A stretch of DNA of 64,000 bases from Incurvaria masculella (GCA_946894095.1 OX335658.1:14437001-14501000); one strand, 5' to 3'. Shown: positions 52,897 to 63,854, numbered from the stretch's first letter. Notes: generated by a model not told the origin, from the letters alone. Program-made: numbers and translations.

Positions 52897-53974
52897 TTAG
52901 GTTAGGTTAGGTTAGATGCCTTGCCCCGCCGTACGCCTTCGCACCCCCACGTATAGTGGCCACGAATCTACGAGGGGTCCGCAGCTTCATCACCGGCGTT
53001 GCATCTCTGGGCCAGCCACAGCTCCGTAGCTGGGGATGTAGATATTGGCGATGCATATGTTGGCGATGCAGTTTAGCGATGGAGATGCAGTGCACCCATC
53101 ATGAACAGACACCACAGCAAAAAAAGGCGTCTAGGGGCCTACTTATGAAAGCGAACACGCGCGTTCGCTTCTGTCAAACTCTGTATAAAAAAGTAGGCAC
53201 ATTTTCTACATAGTTTTCCAGATCCGAACAAGAGAACTTCTAACTTTCGCTTTCCTGAGTAGATACGCCACTCATTCATATTACATCATTGTATTACGTT
53301 CTAGGATATGTAGAATCAATTAGGGTACTATTTTGGTTAATTTCTTCTATTTGGTTAATTTCTTTATATTAAGATTTTCCATTTAAGTGTAATTTAATTC
53401 ACTTTTCTCTGTGTAACCATGTACCTTAATCGAATACATGTTTTTCTATTCTATTCTATTCTAATTCTAAATATTTTTTTAATTGTGTTCTTTGTTTGAT
53501 TTAGATGAAAAGTCGAGAAATTACGGAACATTTTAGGTTATTCGTAATTTTACGACCTAAAATCAAGAAAATATTTATTTCGCTTTCTGGTACGGTTATT
53601 ACGGTAAATAAATAAACAATTAGGCATCGATATAATCTAAACGTCTATTTATTACGTCGATGGAATTAGGCATCCACCTAACTCAATAGTTGATTATCTA
53701 CAGCGAAAACATAATTGACAAGATGCCCAATAGGATTTATTATTGTAATCAAGTAATTAACGGACTGCTCGTTCTGGCACAATGCGCATAATATACCTAA
53801 TGTCCTAACCGACAACCAAGCGATTAGGCAAATCGATTTTGATAACCTTTTCAATTACAAAGCTGTGACACAGCCAGTGATATAAGTAAATGTCAATGAA
53901 CACAGCGGCCTAATTATATGGGAAAGTAGGCCCCATAATAATGATTGTTGAACAAAATAGCACAAAAACATTAC

Positions 53975-54712
53975 TTAAGGCCGATTCCCACATATCAGTG
54001 AAGTCACAGTTCCGTCACAGTTCCGGCACAGGTCCGTATCAGTGCTTCAGTGATGCGGCAGTGCTCCTATTCACATATGTCAGTTCTCTAGAGACCTTCA
54101 GGCAAAACGTCTGCGACGCGCCTACTGAGATTTGTGATTGTTGATTATGGCTAACATAATCGGCATCACATAATTCAGAAGATATGAACCAACCGAGTAC
54201 ATACAAGCAGATTACTGGAAAATTTGCGATCTCAAGGTGGAAATGCTACAATGGATGCATTCCACGTCAGAGAATTATTCAAAAATTCGGAGGCTGGATC
54301 AGTACCCTGGCAAGCAGATAAAATATTATTTTTGCAACTTGTTAATTAAAAATAAAGCACATTTCTTTACACCTGTAGTATATTATTTAATACGTCATTG
54401 TAGGTACATCGGTAGCATGCGACAAATCATATAAAACCGTATTTTCACGAACCAATTCAATCAATTGCTCGTCCTCCATTTTGTTTTCAATGCAACGGCG
54501 TCCGTGATCCGATGAAAAATATCGTCGTCGCCGATTACGTCCGTGATTGCCTGTGACGGCACTGTCACTGACAGCACTGTGTCGTCACTGACACTGACAG
54601 GTGTGAACGCGTTCATAGATAATGTATGAAAGAATAATTATCACCTCGGCGGTACTGTGCCGGTACTGCGCCGGAACTGTGACTCCACTGATATGTGGGA
54701 ATCGGCCTTTAT
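53975..54712. repeat. MITE with about 40-bp terminal inverted repeats
   Basis: The left end ttaaggccgattcccacata, through tcagtgaagtcacagttcc, is the near-perfect inverse of the right end ggaactgtgactccactgat, through atgtgggaatcggcctt. The interior of about 650 bp contains subterminal repeats (tcacagttccg, tcactgacac). No transposase frame is present. It lies in the region between the LINE and COG5. Confidence 0.75.
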
Positions 54713-55135
54713 CCTATCAGAAAAATATAGCATGCAGTGCCCGTGCATGCCCAATATAATAACGTTTCAATCAAACTCGTTGTGGGATTTCCGTGGTAGC
54801 CCGATTGAAACCTCAATTAATTCGCATAATGAAAATACTTGGCTGTATGGTTCGTAACCTTGCTTATACTTTCACAAAAAGTAACAAAGTGTCAAATTGT
54901 GACGTTTACAAGTGTAGTGCGTGCAATGCTTCCAATTTTTCTTCACAGCACAGAACATATAATATCCTCTTCACACCTATTGGAACCAGAATTCGAAAAG
55001 ATCGCCCGCCTTGCCGAACCATGGTTTTAAGTCCGTGACTGCTTGATTACTTGTTTTCCGGAGAATCTTCTCCTAGTTAAGAAAAGGAGTAGCGCTCAAC
55101 AGGAGTTCGCAAGAACCGCCTGTTAATCCAGCGCT

Positions 55136-57370
55136 ATGGACGGCAAGGACGTGTGTCTGGAAATCGAGAGCGACGAATTTTACGGAAAGTTTCTCGTCGA
55201 TGGCGTAAAGCCAGTACTGGATGAAACTCTCTCCGTCACTGAACAGGTCAACCGGCTCACCAAAGGCATCGAGAAGCTCAACGCGCACCTCGAGCGCCAG
55301 GTACTGTTAAAGCATCATGACCTGCTCACACAGGCGAGTCACGCTACAGACCTGGAGGCCGAGCTCGCCGCCGTCCAGCTGCACGTTCAGGGGCTCGTCC
55401 ACAGTGCTGACAAACTCCGCACTACCGTCCACACACAGTACCGCGCTCTGGAAAGTCAGACTGTCGTGCTTGATCGCGTTCTCACCACTTGCCATCTCTT
55501 GCGCCACAGTGCTAAAATCCTTCCTCTATGGAAAAGGTTACCACCTTTGAACGATGACCCTCCGCAGCAGGCAATAGTGTTATTTGAAATAAATGAGCTG
55601 GTCGGAGATTACGACTTTGATGGAATTAAACTTCTAGAAAATGTGCTAAGCGATGTAAAACAGAGGCAAAGCGACATTTTATGCCGAGCAACTTCACAAC
55701 TGCAGGACAGCCTCTTGAGTGGAGATAAAGCGCTACTGCTATCTTCCTTTAAAGTCTTTCACAACATGCAGCGTACGCAGGACCAGATCGAGAACACAGT
55801 CTCAAACATCCTAAGCGAACTGCAGCAAGATATATCACAAGCCTTCAACATCCAGGCTCCTGCAGTGGAGTACAAGAAGTCGTCATCGTCCCGAGCGGCC
55901 CCAGGACGTGCCAATATCATGAATACTCATGAGTTCAAACAGAGGCTTTGGGATAATATTGAGAGAATATTTAAGAATGAGATACACACTGGTTGCTCCA
56001 AGATTATAATGCTACAGAATGTCCTAAATGAGCTACATACGATAGGCAACTTCCGGAGCATTGCACGCAAATTCTGGGAGGATCTCTCTTCTCTGATCAG
56101 CATAGAGCTGGAGAAAAGTTCACTAACTATCAATCAGTGCGTGGAAATAGACTTTCCAAAACTCCTCAAATGTTTCAACGATTTGCTGTCACGTCTGAAA
56201 TGCAAGGACTTTGTCATGAAAAGAGAGAGTTTGGTAAAATGGGAGAATGCATTCTTATCCAAGTCTTTGGGAAAACTTCTGGAACCTGTCCGTAGCATGT
56301 GGCACTTGCAACATGTCCCGAGCACTGATCAGATCGACAATGCAGTGCGTGTTATATCGGCTGCACTCAGTGTCTCGCTTGGGGACAAACAACTGAGCAT
56401 CTCATTGGCAAATAGTGTCGCCAAATCTATTAAACAGATGAACGTAGAAGCCGAGCAAAGAGTCTCTATGGACAGCGACGTAGCACAGATCATTGAAGCA
56501 CCGACGAGCTCTCAGCAAAAAAATGCAGATCTATGCAATGCTCTTTACTACTTTGCATCCCAAATAAAGCGAGTGCTCAATAATATGCAAACCACTCTAC
56601 ATCCAGAGAGTATACAACTTGTTCAAGACAGCTTGAAGAGCATCTCGAGTCTCCCAGTTTTACAACTATTCGCCTCTTCAATCAATAATTCCCTAGATCT
56701 CATCCTTATGACCATGCATGATGAACCCGATTTAACTAGAGCAGATGATCCCATGGGAAAATCCCTGTCGTGCTCTCTCTACATGAAGGAGTTGCAGCAA
56801 TTCATATCGAGATGCAAGGATATTTACTTGACCATGTTCACAGATAGACCAGCCATCAGTGAATGCTGCATTGGAATCGCTAGGAGATGCGTAGAAAAGT
56901 TTATCCAGCATGTATGCAATGTGAGGCCATTATCTAAATTTGGAAGGGTTAAACTACAACTTGACTGCAAACATTTAGAAGTGGCATTGAGTCCTCTGCT
57001 CTCAGACATGAGCGAATTGGGTGAACTTCACAGACAACTGAAGGCTATTTGTATCTTACTTGAGAAATCTCCAGTAGAAATAGCCCAAAGTCAAATGGAA
57101 GGGGCTTCAGTGCCTTACTCGATCGTTATGATGCTGTTGTTTGCCTTTGGAGGGCCGCAGCTGTTGGCACCTCACACATGTGCCGGGTGGAGCATTCACA
57201 AGCTAATACAGTGGCTGGACTCGCACCCGAGTGAGAAGGACCGAATAGAGCTGGTGGCGGGTGCGCTGCAGAGGTACCAGAGTCATGTCCGGCAGAACAA
57301 CATCACCACCTACGATGAAGTGTATCCCATATTGCTACAACTGCTGGAGGAGGGAAGGAAAAAGTTATAA
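55136..57370 (+). CDS. COG5: Conserved oligomeric Golgi complex subunit 5, 744 aa
   Basis: COG5 is part of lobe B of the COG tethering complex on the Golgi and supports retrograde vesicle traffic and glycosylation-enzyme recycling. One open frame of 744 codons encodes it with no intron. An in-frame TAA lies 12 bases before the ATG, which fixes the start. The N-terminal 110 residues form a heptad-rich, coiled-coil-like section (SVTEQVNRLTKGIEKLNAHL, HDLLTQASHATDLEAELAAV) typical of the COG5 Pfam region, ending in CHLLRHSAKILPLWKRLPPL. The rest is helical CATCHR-like sequence. It is shorter than human COG5 (about 840), mostly in variable loops. It is isolated, with a MITE upstream and repeats downstream. 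Confidence 0.9.
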   Translation: MDGKDVCLEIESDEFYGKFLVDGVKPVLDETLSVTEQVNRLTKGIEKLNAHLERQVLLKHHDLLTQASHATDLEAELAAVQLHVQGLVHSADKLRTTVHTQYRALESQTVVLDRVLTTCHLLRHSAKILPLWKRLPPLNDDPPQQAIVLFEINELVGDYDFDGIKLLENVLSDVKQRQSDILCRATSQLQDSLLSGDKALLLSSFKVFHNMQRTQDQIENTVSNILSELQQDISQAFNIQAPAVEYKKSSSSRAAPGRANIMNTHEFKQRLWDNIERIFKNEIHTGCSKIIMLQNVLNELHTIGNFRSIARKFWEDLSSLISIELEKSSLTINQCVEIDFPKLLKCFNDLLSRLKCKDFVMKRESLVKWENAFLSKSLGKLLEPVRSMWHLQHVPSTDQIDNAVRVISAALSVSLGDKQLSISLANSVAKSIKQMNVEAEQRVSMDSDVAQIIEAPTSSQQKNADLCNALYYFASQIKRVLNNMQTTLHPESIQLVQDSLKSISSLPVLQLFASSINNSLDLILMTMHDEPDLTRADDPMGKSLSCSLYMKELQQFISRCKDIYLTMFTDRPAISECCIGIARRCVEKFIQHVCNVRPLSKFGRVKLQLDCKHLEVALSPLLSDMSELGELHRQLKAICILLEKSPVEIAQSQMEGASVPYSIVMMLLFAFGGPQLLAPHTCAGWSIHKLIQWLDSHPSEKDRIELVAGALQRYQSHVRQNNITTYDEVYPILLQLLEEGRKKL

Positions 57371-58495
57371 AAAGATTCAAGAGGCTACTAGTATACTCCA
57401 TGTGTATCAAGTAATTTTTAACATTGAATACTGTTGTGGTGCTACAAAGAAACACGTCTGTGTGATAATAAGTCATTTCACATTTTAGTCGGCACCAAAC
57501 TGGTTAATTGTTGCTAAGCTAACACCCTGTCCACTAGTGTGTGGGTCGACAAACGGTTGGTTGTGTCTGTCACTAGTGCAAAAATGTAACAATGGTTTCG
57601 TGCCGAACAATATGACTGCTACTAGCTGCTGCTTGAAAGTCCCAGTCGTGAAAACAAGCTAATCGATGTAATACAGATTAATTGTAGTGGGACAGTTTAG
57701 AAACAATTCATTTGTATTTGATCTGGCTGGTTTTAATGGAGGTATGGTCCAAACGTTGACCAGGTATTCAGGTAAAGTTAGAAAACATTTTGTTGCACGG
57801 CTTAAAAAAAAAACTCCCATCCCATACATTTTAATGTGTAGGTATAATCAAAATGTATTGGGGGTTTTTTAAGCCGTACAAATCCTTTTTGCTCCAAATG
57901 GGTCAAGGAATACATGGTCAACGTTTGGACCATACCTCCGTTAACACGTAGGTCCGTTAACCGATTAAAGTGTAGGTATGAACAAAATTTATGGGGACAG
58001 CGAATTTTTTTTAAGCGATACAAATGTTACCTACCTTTTTTGCTTCAAATTGGCCAAGTAACATCTGGTTAACGTTTGGATCAAACCTCCGCTAACACTT
58101 ATATGTATGTCTGTTTGTATACAGAGTTAGTTCTTAACAGCAGTTGTAAGTTTTTGAGAGCATCGAAAACGCCCACGACTATAGCTTACACGTATTTGCA
58201 AGCAACTTAGTTTCTTTGGATTTAATCCTAAGTTCTGCACGCAAGCATATCATTTGGTCAGAGGAGAGTGGAGGTAGGAAAGTAGGTTAGACATACTGCA
58301 AGGAAATAATTTCATATCGGTCAATATGGCTGAACCAGGTCTAATATTTGGTTAAAACTATTTATTATTGCTTTTATATTATAAGCCAAATACTTTATTT
58401 CTGTATTTATAGTTACTGTTATGAATTAATATAACACTTTTTAACATAAAATTTATTTACTTTTAAGCCCTATTCAACAATACAATTAAATAATT
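57371..58495. other. COG5 3' region and repeats
   Basis: This holds the COG5 3' UTR (limits unseen), a foldback pair at 57737-58092 and AT-rich unique sequence. No exon was recognised before the candidate terminal exon at 58496-58618. Confidence 0.5.
57737..58092. repeat. Foldback element plus partial direct copy
   Basis: The arm ggaggtatggtccaaacgtt (57737) inverts to aacgtttggaccatacctcc (ending about 57943). Around the centre lie complementary tracts gcttaaaaaaaaactcccat and gggggttttttaagccgtac. A decayed direct repeat of the right half follows to about 58092 (ggttaacgtttggatcaaac). Confidence 0.7.
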
Positions 58496-58618
58496 TTATT
58501 CTTGAAATGCATTTCTCTTCACTTCTCTAAAAGTCTTTCCACTGCTGCTAGCTCCACAAATCCTGACTAAGGGAGGTATGCTTTCCACAGCATCGCGTGC
58601 CAATACTATCCCGCCATC
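58496..58618 (-). CDS. Candidate extra terminal exon, possibly of Lon
   Basis: On the - strand this is open for 41 codons, ending in TAA that overlaps an AATAAA signal. It encodes DGGIVLARDAVESIPPLVRI, then CGASSSGKTFREVKRNAFQE. A pyrimidine-rich acceptor lies just upstream (tcctctcctcag at 58624; a second AG five bases on gives phase 0). It could follow the Lon exon at 59272-59433 if the donor AAG|GTGTAA is used instead of reading to the TAA there, replacing the terminal Val. I do not recognise the peptide as Lon. It could also be the end of another - strand transcript, or chance. Confidence 0.4.
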   Translation of the reverse strand, partial: DGGIVLARDAVESIPPLVRICGASSSGKTFREVKRNAFQE

Positions 58619-58826
58619 CTCACCTGAGGAGAGGACAAACTTTATCATTCAAGTATTCTTTTAGTACAGAAAACGAACCAACAATAATGCCATGCGAAAA
58701 TAAAATAGGCAGGGTACATGAGAGAAAAGGGTAAACAGAAACAATAAAAATAGAACCACAAAATATACCTGTATATTTAATAAAAACAACATTAACACAG
58801 CAGCTTGAAATTAAAACATGCATATA

Positions 58827-59052
58827 TTATTATTAAAATGTTTTCGGATAGACAGTGTTATAAATCGCTTACTTGTTTAAGTCGACGTTTCGTCTACCGC
58901 ATTGTGGACTTCTTCTGACTGGACGACGCGTCAGAAGTCCTCCAGGTCGCGCCGCGAGTCCTGAAGAAGTCCACAATGCGGTGGACGAAACGTCGACTTA
59001 AACAAGTAAGCGATTTATTACACTGTCTATCCGAAAACATTTTAATAATAAT
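58827..59052. repeat. Large palindrome, about 88-bp arms
   Basis: The left arm tattattattaaaatgtttt, through acgtttcgtctaccgcattg, to about 58915, pairs with 58963-59052 (gaagaagtccacaatgcggt, through acattttaataataatg) with few mismatches. The loop is about 47 bp and GC-rich. The arms carry gacgaaacgtcgac, which recalls the gaaacatgtcg core of the foldbacks at 44655 and 47399. Confidence 0.8.
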
Positions 59053-59271
59053 GTGTAACAACAGTGAAAGTCTAAATAAACATATATGCATATATTGGTG
59101 AATAAGCCGATAAAAATTGTATGTACATTAGAACAATGGCCCTACTTAGCCTAACAGTCTATAAAACTTAAATGCAATCATACTCGAGTCAAGACTCATA
59201 GAAGAGGTAACAGTTTTGTCAGTGGAAGACGTAATTGATTTGGCCTGACAATTAAAGTCCGCGCAAAAACA

Positions 59272-62200
59272 TTACACCTTTTGATTGTCATCGGAGAAGG
59301 CGACTTTGTATACGTCACTATACTCCGACACGAAGTGAACGTCCATGTCCTGTCGGATGAAGTCGGGCAGGTCGTCGAAGTCTCTCCTGTTCTCCTCGGG
59401 CAAGATAACGGTAGTCACTCCCACTCGCTTCGCCTGCAACAAGGTAACAATGCATTTACTGAAAACGTTAGGCCATGTTAAAAATAATTCATACCATACT
59501 ATCGCATTGGATGCTCATAAAGGCATTGTGTTTGTTAAAAGCTCATGACAGTTATATGTCATGTTATTGTGTTTTTTTTCTTTCCCACAACTTTACTCCA
59601 TTAGCTAGAGGAGAAGAGAAATCCTCGCCCCTGTTATGCACCACGTTTTCTCTTTCTAAGTTGGACAAATGCATTTCATTGCGAATGCGAGTTACTCCAT
59701 GGTTCGGAATAGTCGTGGGACGAGAAATGAGAAATGGGTTTGTAAACTGTTACTAGTGTAAAAACGAAGTATTCATTTTACGCCGAGCAGTATGGCCGCT
59801 ACAAGTTTCTTGTAGCGCACTGGATCGCGCACGCGGCGCGCCAACGAAAGCCCGTAGGTTGCGAGACGTCTAGACGCAACGACCCGCCAGCCGCGACTGT
59901 CTCGCTCGCGCAATGTTGCTGTAATCGGCTTGAAGCCGGCGCGACTCTCGTAACTGGGGTTACGAGTAATAGTAATATTAATAATTACTTCGTTGCGGCT
60001 TATAGCCGGCGACTCTCGTAACTGGGGTTACCCCCGAAACTGTAATGCGCGCGCCCAGTGCGCGCATTACAGAAATGAAATGAAATGTAGTCGAAGAGGC
60101 GCTACATTCTTAACGACCGCCGTTGTGGTTTGCTTACAGAAAAAGTCCAACGATTAGTATTTCTAAATGCTAATAGGCATATGAAATAAATTATAAATTT
60201 GTTTATTTATCATTTGTGTTATATTATTTCTGGGGATTATTTTGTCGAGGATAAAAAGTTTTGTCTGACTTCTTAATTGTTTGCGATAACTACATAGTAA
60301 CAAAACCTCATTCTTGATTTTGATTTTTGGATTTTTTGTCTTTTTCTTGTTAGGGTTCCGTACCCAAAGGGTGAAAACGGAACCCTATTACTAAGCCTCC
60401 GCTGTCCGTACGTCCGTCCGTCCGTCCGTCCGTCCGTCCGTCCGTCCGTCCGTCCGTCTGTCACAGGGCTGTATCTCAGTAACCGTAACAGATAGACAGC
60501 TGAAATTTTCACAGATTGTGTATTTATTTTGCCGCTATAACAACAAATAGGTAAGATTATAAAATAATTTAAATTAAAGGGGGCCCCCATACAAAAAAAC
60601 GTGATTTTTTTGTTCGATGGTACGGAACCCTTCGTGTTCGAGTCCGACTCGCACTTGGCCGGTTTTTGAATACAGGTCACTGCACTCGAGATTCAGAATT
60701 CATGTGAGATGATCGAACCGTGCTAGATGTCACTATGTCAAAAAAAAAAAACAAAAAACAAAAAAAAAGGAAAGGGAGAAGAAGGGAGAGGGAGTTTTCT
60801 TTCATTTCTTTTTGAAACCGTTTCCGCTAACGGCTATCGGCATCAGCATTAACAGTTACTAACGTTTTCGAAAACCAGTGGAAACGCCCACGACTAGTTC
60901 GGAATCCATGTAAAACTGTAGGTCCTCTTCCCCTACTAGATGGTAGGGTTTAAGCCCGCCCGGGTTGGTACCATCGCATTAGATGAAAAGATGGTTGAAT
61001 GGGCAATGAAAGATTCCCCGTGTTTTTCAGGAACCCTATTACTAAGACTCCGCTGTCCGTCGGTTTGTCTGTCCGTCTGTCACAGGGCTGTATCTCATGA
61101 ACCGTAATAGGTAGGCTGCTGAAATGTTCACAGAGTGTGCATTTATTTTGCCGCTATAACAACAAATAGGTAACATTAAAAAATAATAAAAATTAAAGGG
61201 GCCCGGGACCCCAAAAAACGTGATTTTTTTGTGTGATGGTATGGAACCCTTCGTGTGCGAGTGTGACTGTCACTTGGCTGGTTTTTTTAATTTGACAAAC
61301 TCTTTAGGTCGGGTCGCCTGAAGAGTCAACAGGTGACAAATGGGGAGCATCTTTCCCAATTACCGCAATAATCTTCTCCTTAATGCCGCCGACGGGCAGG
61401 ATGCGGCCGGTGAGCGAGATCTCGCCCGTCATGGCGAGGTCGGCGCGCACCGAGCGGCCGGTGGCGAGCGACACGAGCGCCGTGGTCACGGTGCAGCCGG
61501 CCGAGGGGCCGTCCTTGGGCGTCGCGCCCTCCGGCACGTGCAGGTGCAGGTGGCTGCCACATTCGTTTGAGCAGTTAAGGTGGGCCCGTAAGCATCCGAA
61601 AATTACGCTCCCCATACAAACGTAGTTTACTAATCATTGGAACCCACTGTTTCAATTTGCTTGATATTTGGGATAGCTGTTCGGGCAAACAAATATCTAT
61701 GTCTGCACGTGTTTGATTTTTCCAAAAATGTATCCTGTGTCACATAACAGAGAAAAAAAAATTTGTATGAATATTTTCTTTTGCCTATTATTTGACTTGT
61801 TTTAGATTTTTCAGCAAAACAAAAACGTGTAGACACAGATATTTATTGTAGAATATTAGATACTAAATATCAAGCAAATCGAAACCGTGTTTTCAAATGA
61901 TTAGTAAACTAGTTTGTATGGGGAATATAGCTTACGGGCCGTTGTTAATGGCGTGATAGGAACTGATTGCGTACAGTTTGATAAGGACGTGAGTAATACA
62001 ACATTTGATACAATTGGTAACATTCACATTACCCGTTTTGGGCAAATTATATGATATTTTACACAATTAGGCCAGGTGTGAGTGAAATACAATACAATAA
62101 CCATAAAGGTAATGCACCTATTCTTTGCATCCTATATCCCAGCGCATTGTGGGTGTTAACCAAATATACCCCATACCATATGTAATTTAACTGGTAATAG

Positions 62201-63369
62201 TAACCAAAATTGGTGGTTCATCTGTACTGGTGATTAAAGATTTTTATTCTTTACTTCCAACCCTGCTAGCACAAAATATAATCTTATTCTAAATTGGCAT
62301 TACGAATGAGGAAAGGGACTTTGTTTGGATTATTTTCACTGTGTTGTACACTTGTAACAGCTTCTGCAGTTCCAACTATCTGTTGTGCTGTTCTCCTCTT
62401 TGGTATGTGTTTAAAACTTATGTCTAGGGAATCGTCGACTCGAAGCACCGTCGACTTGCGAGGGACTTCTTTCCAGTTCCTTCACGGCACATGCGTAAAC
62501 CCACCTCGTGTTGAGGAAAGCGTTGGCGGGATCGAGTTCGTGCAGGAAGTTCCTGGCGACGGTGAGCGCGATGCGTGCGGACTCCTTCATGACGTCACCG
62601 AGGTGGCCCGTCAGCTCGAGCGTGCCGCCGCCCGGCTTGTCCTCCGCGCCCGGCGGCGAGCGGCGCGCCGTCTCGATGAAGAGGGTGCTGCCGCCTGCGG
62701 GAGCACTAGCATTTGAACTACGAAATACTTTTTTTATTTTTCTATCTATACAGGATTTTTTATGTCATTGGACATTGGTAGCTGATAACAACCTGACTGT
62801 CAGATATTACCCTAACACACCACATGGAAACTAGGTGCCATGCCAGGCACTTCCTTATATTGCTCAGACAGTCAGTCAGTTAGCGCTTTTGCGTCCACTG
62901 CTCAACATACGCCTCTCCAATTTTTCTCCAGTCCACCCAGCCCTCAGCGCTACGGAACCACTGCTTTCCGCCGATGCACTTGATGTCGTCGTCCCACCTG
63001 GCGGGTGGTCTTCCCACACTCCGTTTTCCTGCCCACGGCCGCCAGTGTAGGACACGGTTACTCCAACGGTCATCGTCTCTTCGGCTGACGATATTGCTGA
63101 CCGGCTGAGACTGATATTGCTCGTCTATATTGAACTGGACGGAAAACACGGACAATTTTGATTGCCGCTTCGACCGGAGGCTATATCAGGTGTGTATACT
63201 CACCCATGGCCGTCCACGCGAGCCCCATTACCACCCCCGGGGGCGTGACGTCGTACATCCGGTCGTGCTTGAAGTTGGGTTTGCCCACGAACGTTGCGAG
63301 GTTCTCGGAGGTGATGTCGAAGCTCTCCGATTCCTTTTTCACCACTTTGAACGCCACCTTCCGTGCGAT
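59272..63369 (-). CDS. LONP1: Lon protease, mitochondrial type, C-terminal exons (partial)
   Basis: ATP-dependent serine protease that degrades damaged matrix proteins and binds mitochondrial DNA. Four exons, 5'-3' on the - strand: 63369-63204, 62694-62505, 61553-61364, 59433-59272. Phases agree, giving 235 residues. The ATPase part and earlier exons lie beyond the right edge. Seen: [59 protein letters not shown] with the catalytic Ser, [19 protein letters not shown] with the catalytic Lys, and [19 protein letters not shown]. The [15 protein letters not shown] wording fits the mitochondrial rather than the peroxisomal enzyme. As modelled the frame ends SDDNQKV, shorter than animal LONP1. A TTAA MITE lies about 20 bp upstream of the catalytic exon's acceptor. 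Confidence 0.92.
59920..60070. repeat. Direct repeat and GC palindrome
   Basis: The phrase gcgactctcgtaactggggt, preceded by an agccggc motif, occurs at about 59940 and again at about 60010. It is followed by the palindrome gtaatgcgcgcgcccagtgc, answered by gcgcgcattac (about 60040-60067). Class unknown; it lies in the Lon intron before the last exon. Confidence 0.55.
60354..60665. repeat. Dispersed lepidopteran repeat with (CCGT)n core
   Basis: It begins agggttccgtacccaaaggg, carries about 12 copies of the tetranucleotide cgtc at 60410-60458, then tgtcacagggctgtatctca and tttgccgctataacaacaaa. It ends ccgactcgcacttggccggt. This element is very abundant in Lepidoptera (from memory). A second copy without the head lies at about 61029-61290. 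Confidence 0.75.
60895..61027 (+). repeat. SINE body fragment
   Basis: It matches the shared SINE body from gttcggaatccatgtaaaac through gcccgggttggtaccatcgc to ccccgtgtttttc. It is broken at both ends and runs straight into the dispersed repeat copy at 61029. Confidence 0.65.
61029..61290. repeat. Second copy of the (CCGT)n dispersed repeat
   Basis: It reads aggaaccctattactaagac, then a short ctgtccgtcggtttgtctgt tract, tgtcacagggctgtatctca and cacttggctggttttt. It has the same orientation as the copy at 60354-60665 and is about 85% similar by eye. It ends about 70 bp from the 3' end of the Lon catalytic exon. Confidence 0.7.
61575..61948. repeat. TTAA MITE upstream of Lon catalytic exon
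   Basis: The ends are ttaaggtgggcccgtaagca and gcttacgggccgttgttaa, with TTAA at both edges and the family interior seen at 12105-12480. It is transcribed as part of the Lon intron. Its edge is about 20 bp from the acceptor AG (61554-61555) of the exon that holds the active-site Ser and Lys. Confidence 0.8.
62878..63110 (-). repeat. LINE endonuclease-reverse transcriptase tail remnant
   Basis: One frame on the - strand reads [20 protein letters not shown], then [18 protein letters not shown], ending [12 protein letters not shown] and stop. This is the usual C-terminus of RTE-like LINE proteins (W.PW.GKR..GRP..RW.DD... EAYV..W). Fragments of the SINE body flank it at about 62750-62850 and 63120-63178. 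It is intronic in Lon. Confidence 0.75.
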
Positions 63370-63444
63370 CTATAACAAAAACACGAGTCCTGAGCTCAGT
63401 AAACTGACTGTGACTGACAAATAACTCGATCCCTGGCGGAATGC

Positions 63445-63723
63445 CTACCCCCTGCACCGTTTAAACTGCCACCCTGGATATGACCGTTTATGACAGCCCA
63501 GTAACCATTCAACTGCCTTCGAGTGTATAATGTCATGATTTGTTATCAAAAGTAATGCACTTGGGAGCATTCCAATGGGTATATACAAGACTCTACTTGA
63601 AGCTTTTACCACTGTTTCGGGAAACATTTGTGCAGTGAATAATTTCAAATCTTGACAGAGATCCTTTACTACAGATGTTGCAAATGTTTCTACTTCAGAT
63701 TGTCCAGCGGAGATACTAAACAA
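63445..63723 (-). other. Unrecognised open frame, 92 codons
   Basis: The frame reads MFSISAGQSEVETFATSVVK, continuing DLCQDLKLFTAQMFPETVVK. The composition looks more protein-like than the surrounding repeats, but I do not recognise a family. It does not resemble Lon, which must have its next exon further right. It could be a fragment of a transposon or retrocopy. The last 30 codons look like intron sequence. Confidence 0.25.
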
Positions 63724-63854
63724 ATTATTTTAAGCTCACTAAACAGCTATCTATGAACCTACGAAAACATCTACTCTAAATAAAACATTCAGTTGAGCTG
63801 GTTTCTATGCTCCAGGTAACATGACATTTATTTATTTATAAAGCTCAAGGATGG

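Noticed and set aside
60410..60458. Coding Arg/Thr-Asp-Gly repeat protein
   Set aside because: It is a (CGTC)n microsatellite inside a known type of dispersed repeat.
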